Shown here one piece after another: positions 44,720 to 49,105 of a stretch of 49,105 bases of DNA; positions within the stretch are counted from its first letter, which is position 1, and each line of letters starts with the position of its first letter. The stretch is from the NCBI GenBank assembly GCA_944325415.1, contig CALUZW010000017.1, forward strand, positions 1 to 49,105, in the 5' to 3' direction. The notes beneath the pieces were generated by a model, which saw only the letters and a program-made list of their open reading frames with translations, had not been told where the DNA came from and did not search any database. A program made the position numbers and the translations under genes. The stretch is from an uncultured Bacteroidales bacterium (lineage in GTDB: Bacteria > Bacteroidota > Bacteroidia > Bacteroidales > UBA11471).

Positions 44720-45958
44720 TTATAAAATTTGCGATTCGCTGCACCCTTCTTCAAAAAAAGTAACGATGCGGTCGCCGGGTTTCAGTTCCGAGGCCGAGCG
44801 TACGCTCTTTCCCTCTTTCAGGGTGAGGGAATAGCCGCGTTTCAGAATATGCTGGGGCGACGAGAGTCTGACGGTCTCTTCCCACACGGCAAGACGCCGG
44901 CTCTCGCCTGCGAGTCGCCTTTCGATACATTGGCGCAACCGGTGCGGGAACATCGACAGGGTGTTGCTTTCGGTCAGGAGCCGGCGGTCGACGCTTACCG
45001 GCAGCTGGCGGGTGAGCGTCTGTATGTGCGATTTCTCGGCTTGCAGGCGTTCCTTGATGCCGGACGACAGGGCGGTTTGCAGGTCGGCGATGCGGCGGTC
45101 GGCCTCCATGGCACGGTTTATGAGCCATTCGGCAGCGGCGGTGGGGGTCTTTACCCGCACGTTGGCAATGCGGTCTATGACGGTCTCGTCGCGGTCGTGC
45201 CCGATGCCGGCCAGTATGGGGAGGGGAAACTGGGCGATGTTCTGTGCCAGTTCGTAGCTGTCGAAACAGTTCAGGTCCGAGGTAGCACCTCCGCCGCGTA
45301 TAATGACGACACCGTCGAAACAGTCTTCGTGCCGGTAGATGCGTTCGAGTGCTTCGATGATCGATTGCTCGGTGCGGGCACCCTGCATGGCTGCCGTGAA
45401 AAGTGCGGTGTAGAAGCGGTATCCGTAGGGATTGTGGTGCAACTGGTCGATGAAGTCGCCGTATCCGGCGGCGGTGGGTGAGGAGATGATGGCAATGCGC
45501 TGGGCCGGCAGGGGCCAGGCGAGCTCCTTGTTCATGTCGATGATGCCCTCGGCCGTGAGTCGCCGCAGCACCTCCTGGCGCTGGCGGGCCATGTCGCCCA
45601 AGGTGTATCGGGGGTCGATGTCGTGTATGGTGAGGGTGTATCCGTACACTTCGTGCATGTCGACGCTCACCTGTATGAGCAGTTTCATGCCCGGAGCGAT
45701 AGCCGAGCCGGTCTCTGCGGCAAAGTAGGCTTTCAGCATACGGTATACCGTGGCCCAGATGACGGCACGCGCCTTGGCGCGCATCTCTCCTGTGGAGGCC
45801 TCCTTGTCTACCAGTTCGAGGTAGCAGTGCCCCGAGTAGTTCTCTCTCGCTTCGCTCACCTCGGCGCATATCCAGTAGCGCTCGGGCAGGGCTTCTTGCA
45901 GTTTCCCGCGCACGAGGGCGTTGAGCTCGTAAAGGGTTATTTCTCCTGAGGGTGTCAT
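44720..45958 (-). CDS. xseA: Exodeoxyribonuclease VII large subunit
   Basis: Catalytic subunit of the single-strand-specific exonuclease. The 412-aa protein has an N-terminal OB fold (ITLYELNALVRGKLQEAL, YWICAEVSE, GHCYLELV) and a core with IAIISSPTAAGYGDF, DGVVIIRGGGATSDL, ILAGIGHDRDETVIDR and VKTPTAAAEWL, then a coiled coil and the C-terminal ILKRGYSLTL. It begins downstream of the rpmH terminator. Confidence 0.96.
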   Translation of the reverse strand: MTPSGEITLYELNALVRGKLQEALPERYWICAEVSEARENYSGHCYLELVDKEASTGEMRAKARAVIWATVYRMLKAYFAAETGSAIAPGMKLLIQVSVDMHEVYGYTLTIHDIDPRYTLGDMARQRQEVLRRLTAEGIIDMNKELAWPLPAQRIAIISSPTAAGYGDFIDQLHHNPYGYRFYTALFTAAMQGARTEQSIIEALERIYRHEDCFDGVVIIRGGGATSDLNCFDSYELAQNIAQFPLPILAGIGHDRDETVIDRIANVRVKTPTAAAEWLINRAMEADRRIADLQTALSSGIKERLQAEKSHIQTLTRQLPVSVDRRLLTESNTLSMFPHRLRQCIERRLAGESRRLAVWEETVRLSSPQHILKRGYSLTLKEGKSVRSASELKPGDRIVTFFEEGCSESQIL

Positions 45959-46016
45959 CTCTACATCGGGTTGGCAAGGTTTTTTATCCGCGGGTCATGC
46001 GGAGATATAAAAACAT

Positions 46017-46050
46017 AAAAAGGAAGGCCACACGTGCGGTCTTCCTTTTA
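46017..46050 (-). terminator. Rho-independent terminator of rpmH
   Basis: Arms AAAAGGAAG and CTTCCTTTT with an extended imperfect top. On the minus strand it is followed by TTTTTATGTTTTTATA. It separates rpmH from the xseA run. Confidence 0.8.
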
Positions 46051-46068
46051 TATGTTCAGAAAAGAATA

Positions 46069-46221
46069 CTATCCGTTGAAGTCGTCCGATACGGTCAGTC
46101 TCTTTCTGCCTTTGGCACGACGGGCAGCCAATACGCGACGGCCGTTGGCGGTAGCCATTCTGGAACGGAAGCCGTGTTTGTTTTTCTTCTTTCTGTTCGA
46201 GGGTTGAAATGTTCTTTTCAT
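46069..46221 (-). CDS. rpmH: 50S ribosomal protein L34
   Basis: A 50-aa ribosomal protein too short for usual ORF cut-offs. It reads [19 protein letters not shown], then [19 protein letters not shown], the L34 signature, ending in an acidic DDFNG. It is a single-gene unit with a TATTTTTG promoter box at 46268-46275 and a terminator at 46017. The usual dnaA/rnpA neighbours are absent. Confidence 0.96.
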   Translation of the reverse strand: MKRTFQPSNRKKKNKHGFRSRMATANGRRVLAARRAKGRKRLTVSDDFNG

Positions 46222-46267
46222 TGCCGTTATATTTTATGTTATTTATTTCGGGAAAAAATTCGGAGTG

Positions 46268-46275
46268 CAAAAATA
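46268..46275 (-). promoter_or_regulatory. Candidate promoter of rpmH
   Basis: TATTTTTG on the minus strand, with TTGG 19 bases upstream as a near -33 element. The leader would be about 40 bases. Confidence 0.55.
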
Positions 46276-46325
46276 GAGACTTTTTTTGAATAAACCAAGA
46301 GATAATTCATTTTTGCACAATTCTT

Positions 46326-46356
46326 TTTGAGATTTTGCCGATTTCTCTTACTTTTG
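46326..46356 (+). promoter_or_regulatory. Strong sigma-ABfr-type promoter of efp
   Basis: TTTG (46326-46329), 19 bases, then TACTTTTG (46349-46356): a full match to the Bacteroidetes TTTG-N19-TAnnTTTG arrangement and the clearest promoter in the window. Confidence 0.75.
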
Positions 46357-46392
46357 CAGGCAGAAAAAATTTTAATTCAACCCTATATAGTT

Positions 46393-46956
46393 ATGATTAA
46401 CGCACAAGACATTAAAAACGGAACGTGTATCCGTATGGACGGAAAGCTCTATTTCTGTATCGAATTTTTGCATGTAAAACCCGGAAAAGGCAACACTTTC
46501 ATGCGTACAAAACTGAAAGATGTAGTCAACGGTTATGTGCTTGAACGTCGTTTCAACATCGGCGAAAAACTCGAAGATGTGCGGGTAGAACGTCGTCCCT
46601 ATCAGTTCTTGTACAAAGAAGGCGAAGATTATATCTTTATGAATCAGGAAACCTTCGAGCAGCACCCCATTGCCCACGACCTGATTACGGGTGTTGATTT
46701 CCTGAAAGAAGAGATGGTCGTTGAGGTTGTTTCCGATGCTTCGACCGAGACCGTTCTCTATGCCGAACTTCCCGTGAAGGTAGAGTTGGAAGTTACCTAT
46801 ACCGAACCCGGTATCAAGGGCGATACCGCTACCAACACGCTGAAACCGGCTACGGTCGAGACCGGCGCTACGGTGCGTGTTCCTCTCTTTATCAACACCG
46901 GCGACAAGATCCGTGTCGATACCCGCAGCGGTGAGTACATCGAAAGAGCAAAATAA
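46393..46956 (+). CDS. efp: Elongation factor P
   Basis: Rescues ribosomes stalled at polyproline. The 187-aa protein has the three-domain EF-P form. The loop PGKGNTFMRTKLKD carries the Lys that is modified in many bacteria. The C-terminal signature reads GDTATNTLKPATVETGATV. An upstream in-frame extension to 46327 covers the promoter and is rejected. It is divergent from rpmH and ends at the hairpin at 47009. Confidence 0.97.
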   Translation: MINAQDIKNGTCIRMDGKLYFCIEFLHVKPGKGNTFMRTKLKDVVNGYVLERRFNIGEKLEDVRVERRPYQFLYKEGEDYIFMNQETFEQHPIAHDLITGVDFLKEEMVVEVVSDASTETVLYAELPVKVELEVTYTEPGIKGDTATNTLKPATVETGATVRVPLFINTGDKIRVDTRSGEYIERAK

Positions 46957-47008
46957 TAATTACTTTTTTTGATATGATTTTCTCGGAAGAGTCCCTTCCG
47001 GGAACCAA

Positions 47009-47048
47009 GAAAGCGGCATTGCCTTGGGTAGTGCCGCTTTCCTTTTTT
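47009..47048 (+). terminator. Rho-independent terminator of efp
   Basis: Arms GAAAGCGGCA and TGCCGCTTTC (47009-47018, 47032-47041) with a 13-base loop, followed by CTTTTTTG. Confidence 0.85.
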
Positions 47049-47191
47049 GTTTTCGAGGCAGCTATGACGTAAGAAGCGCAAAAAACTTTTTATAACAACA
47101 GTACGGCCACACGCCTGCGGATAGGTGCGGTAACACTTTCGCCCGAAGAAAAGTTGGAAATTAGAGTGTTTAAATATGTTAAAGTTTTATT

Positions 47192-47223
47192 TTTGTTTGT
47201 TTTTATGTTGATAGATATGTTTT
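47192..47223 (+). promoter_or_regulatory. Candidate promoter of the NVEALA/propeller pair
   Basis: TTTG (47192-47195), 20 bases, then TATGTTTT (47216-47223), one mismatch from TAnnTTTG. It ends 27 bases before the ATG at 47251. The stretch 47049-47191 shows no gene. Confidence 0.5.
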
Positions 47224-47250
47224 TTTGTCTAAAATTAAAAAAACAAGATT

Positions 47251-47634
47251 ATGAAAAAATTATTTTATTCAGGAGTGGCATTTACATGTATTGTATGTTT
47301 GTGCGTAAGTGTAAATAATATAGGTAAGTCAAAACAATTTGCGAATGATTTATCGGATTTAGTTTTGTTTAAAGTTGAATCATTGGCTCAAGTTGAAAAG
47401 GATGATGACCTAAAATACGATAAAAAATATTCTGATTGCTACTTTTCTGCGACAATAGATAGTGAGGGATATGGATGGCTTTTTGGGGAAAATATAGGAT
47501 ATATAGGGAAGGGTGGACGGTATCAAAAACGATTTGAAGATGCTGCGTATAAGTGCGAACTTAGTGATGATGGGGAATATTTGGAGTGCCAAGATTATTC
47601 TTGTGAAGATTATGAGAAAGATGCATCAAAATGA
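47251..47634 (+). CDS. NVEALA-family small secreted protein
   Basis: A 127-aa protein with an N-terminal hydrophobic leader (MKKLFYSGVAFTCIVCLCVSV). The segment DLSDLVLFKVESLAQVE matches the NVEALA pattern (LANVEALA) that follows the leader in this Bacteroidales family. The mature part has four Cys residues (YSDCYF, YKCEL, LECQ, DYSCED) that could form two disulfides. It is AT-rich. These genes commonly pair with 6-bladed propeller lipoproteins, and one follows here. Function unknown. Confidence 0.8.
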   Translation: MKKLFYSGVAFTCIVCLCVSVNNIGKSKQFANDLSDLVLFKVESLAQVEKDDDLKYDKKYSDCYFSATIDSEGYGWLFGENIGYIGKGGRYQKRFEDAAYKCELSDDGEYLECQDYSCEDYEKDASK

Positions 47635-48799
47635 ATGTTTGGTTGATTATAACTGTTTGCTGTTTTTTATATGTCTCTGTTTTTTTTCAGCATGTAAAGA
47701 AGAACAAGAAAATAGTACAGTAGAAGTTATAAAAATTACTTTGCTAGAAAAATCAAATATTTATATTCCCGCCGACTCGATATTCGAGTCGGCGGAATAC
47801 ATAGCGTTGGAGACCACCGAAGATAATCTGTTGTCGGGATTGGAATCACTGTCGGTACAATTACAGCATGATACATTGTATATATGGGATCGCGACCAAC
47901 AAGAATTGAGCCAATATGATGAACAGGGCCGTTATTTACAAAAACTATCCCGTAGGGGGAATGGTCCCGGAGAATACATAAGCGTATCGGATTTTGTTGT
48001 ACTGGATACGATGGTTTGTCTTTTGGCCGGAGCGAACAAGAAAATAATGTTCTATCGTAAATCCGATTTTTCTCATGTAGGAGATTTGAAAATCCCTATA
48101 AATGTGTCAAGAATGAAATTTTATGAGGGATTTCTCTATTTATATTCAGGCCTTTTATCGTCGGAATATTATAATATGTATGTTATGGATATACATAGAG
48201 GAAAGATCTTATCACGTTATAAGCCATATCAGCAGGAATGGAAAGGAACAGTATATTCACGAACAATATTTAATAAATCAACAGCCTATAATTATTATAC
48301 AGAACCGTATAATTACCATATTTATGAAGCGATGCCTGACGGAGATTCTGTCGTATTTCGATTGGATTTTGGCAAGGAAAATATGTATGATTCTGAATTT
48401 TTGCTGCTATCGCCAAGTGCTAAAAGGATATATCTGCAAGAAAGATATTCCGATCCATCAGACCGATTGATATCGGGTATTGATAATTTATATTTTTCCG
48501 ACCAAATGAGATTTTTTACCTTTACCTTTGGAACGCAGCCTTATTGGTATATAAATATAAAAGGAAAGGCTCCAATGGTAGGATATATATGTACATCTAA
48601 GAAATTTCCATGGGTGTCGGCTCAGGTGCATAGTATCGACGAAGATAATATATATAGTTTGGAAAGTGCCGATTATGTATGTGAATGGAAAGAACGTCTG
48701 GCGGGAACAGATTGGATAGAGAATGTACCAGAGTGGTTATTATCCAAAATAAAGTTCGACGATAATCCCGTATTGTGCCGGTATAAATTGAAGAAATGA
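47621..48799 (+). CDS. 6-bladed beta-propeller lipoprotein
   Basis: A 392-aa lipoprotein (counting from ATG 47621) with a hydrophobic leader and lipobox FFSAC, followed by the N-terminal motif SIFESAEYIALETTEDNLL typical of Bacteroidales 6-bladed propeller proteins. Blade-like repeats such as LYIWDRDQQELSQYDEQG and KLSRRGNGPGEYISVSDF follow. It overlaps the NVEALA gene by 14 bases. Upstream in-frame ATGs (47513 to 47612) lie deeper in the NVEALA gene and are less likely; 47612 is a possible alternative. A GC-rich perfect hairpin lies within the coding region at 47769-47795. Confidence 0.8.
   Translation: MHQNECLVDYNCLLFFICLCFFSACKEEQENSTVEVIKITLLEKSNIYIPADSIFESAEYIALETTEDNLLSGLESLSVQLQHDTLYIWDRDQQELSQYDEQGRYLQKLSRRGNGPGEYISVSDFVVLDTMVCLLAGANKKIMFYRKSDFSHVGDLKIPINVSRMKFYEGFLYLYSGLLSSEYYNMYVMDIHRGKILSRYKPYQQEWKGTVYSRTIFNKSTAYNYYTEPYNYHIYEAMPDGDSVVFRLDFGKENMYDSEFLLLSPSAKRIYLQERYSDPSDRLISGIDNLYFSDQMRFFTFTFGTQPYWYINIKGKAPMVGYICTSKKFPWVSAQVHSIDEDNIYSLESADYVCEWKERLAGTDWIENVPEWLLSKIKFDDNPVLCRYKLKK
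47769..47795. repeat. GC-rich 12-bp inverted repeat inside the propeller gene
   Basis: Arms CCGCCGACTCGA and TCGAGTCGGCGG flank TAT. It encodes ADSIFESA, so the palindrome falls within the conserved N-terminal motif, in an otherwise AT-rich stretch. No T-run follows. Confidence 0.7.
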
Positions 48800-48800
48800 A

Positions 48801-48856
48801 ATTTGAAATACGAAAGCCACTGCCCGATACAGTACAGTGGCTTTCGTATTTCAAAT
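48801..48856. terminator. Long perfect hairpin after the propeller gene
   Basis: Arms of 22 bp (48801-48822 and 48835-48856) are exact reverse complements with a 12-base loop. It lies one base after the stop of the propeller gene. There is no T-run beyond it, but the arms end in A/T-rich ATTTGAAAT, so it can act as a terminator or transcript-end protector. Confidence 0.75.
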
Positions 48857-48947
48857 GATTATTGGAGAGGGAAAATATGTTGACAAAAAGCTTGATAAAT
48901 CCTCCTTTTTTATATAAATTGCAACAATCAGAAATTTCAGGAAAGAG

Positions 48948-49105
48948 ATGAGTGGCCGATGTTTTTTAGTGGGGCTTTTGCTTATGTTCGGGGTTTGTTT
49001 CCCCGAGCGAATTTTATCCCAGGTCGACAGCAGCATATTGGCGATGGCCGATTGGGTGAAGGCGTACAATCATTTCGGGAAGTACAATCCGCAGGAGAAG
49101 GTCTA
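48948..49105 (+). CDS. N-terminal fragment of a secreted protein (window edge)
   Basis: The frame starts at ATG 48948 and runs off the window after 52 complete codons. It shows a signal peptide (CFLVGLLLMFGVCFPERILSQ) followed by ADWVKAYNHFGKYNPQEKV. The motif PQEKV directly after such a helix recalls large Bacteroidales surface proteins that continue with YLHFDN and carry MG2-like and TonB-plug-like domains. That link is from memory and rests on few residues. The third gene of the right-end surface cluster. Confidence 0.55.
   Translation, partial: MSGRCFLVGLLLMFGVCFPERILSQVDSSILAMADWVKAYNHFGKYNPQEKV

Noticed and set aside
1..49105. CRISPR arrays, tRNA or rRNA genes, insertion sequences, integrases
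   Set aside because: I looked for regularly spaced repeats, tRNA cloverleaf sequences and transposase motifs and saw none that I can support; a cmscan or tRNAscan run would be decisive.

Overview
The window comes from the chromosome of a member of the Bacteroidales. I infer this from several signs: a SusC/SusD (RagA/RagB) outer-membrane pair, a type IX-like C-terminal sorting domain, an NVEALA protein beside a 6-bladed propeller lipoprotein, and the block DUF6242 - PorG-like (DUF6089) - uppS - bamA - two ompH genes - murI. Several genes are preceded by boxes of the form TAnnTTTG, the Bacteroidetes sigma-ABfr -7 element. The genus cannot be fixed from sequence alone; a Barnesiella- or Coprobacter-like relative is a guess. 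Host genes are GC-rich. Two defence loci are clearly AT-rich and look acquired.

Layout. 1-3620: AT-rich McrBC type IV restriction locus (+), whose McrB carries an EVE-like domain inserted inside the AAA+ motor. 3691-4864: a secreted, internally duplicated protein with a sorting domain (-). 5348-16757: a seven-gene same-strand run encoding SusC with an STN domain, SusD, an Mx1-like metallopeptidase without HExxH, a subtilase lacking all of its catalytic residues, two PDZ-containing aspartyl-protease-like proteins with intact DTG motifs, and a third paralogue with broken motifs fused to a WCIPC thioredoxin domain. 16840-17469: an NYN-domain protein. 17485-19651: AT-rich type II restriction-modification pair (-) behind a perfect 17-bp palindrome that contains promoter boxes.

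19895-25000 is a minus-strand housekeeping region: a Rieske-like lipoprotein, argH, an SRPBCC protein, pyrE, then ComF, recX and prmC. Divergent from it lie ribD and the envelope block (26449-35802): DUF6242, PorG-like protein, uppS, bamA, ompH twice, murI, an S4 protein, a SufT-like protein and lpxH. 35959-40556 (-) holds an esterase, an S41 peptidase and ackA/pta. 40871-46221 (-) holds a HAD phosphatase, waaA, gltX, xseB, xseA and rpmH. efp runs divergently from rpmH. The right end (47251-49105, +) is an accessory surface-protein cluster: an NVEALA protein, a propeller lipoprotein and the start of a further secreted protein.

The best candidate for an undescribed system is 5348-16757. There an importer pair is linked to several protease-fold proteins, of which three (Mx1-like, subtilase, third aspartyl-like) appear to have lost their catalytic residues by selective substitution while keeping full-length open frames. 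I infer an envelope system that binds, holds or imports peptides or proteins rather than only cleaving them, with a redox-active thioredoxin partner. Substrate and function are unknown.
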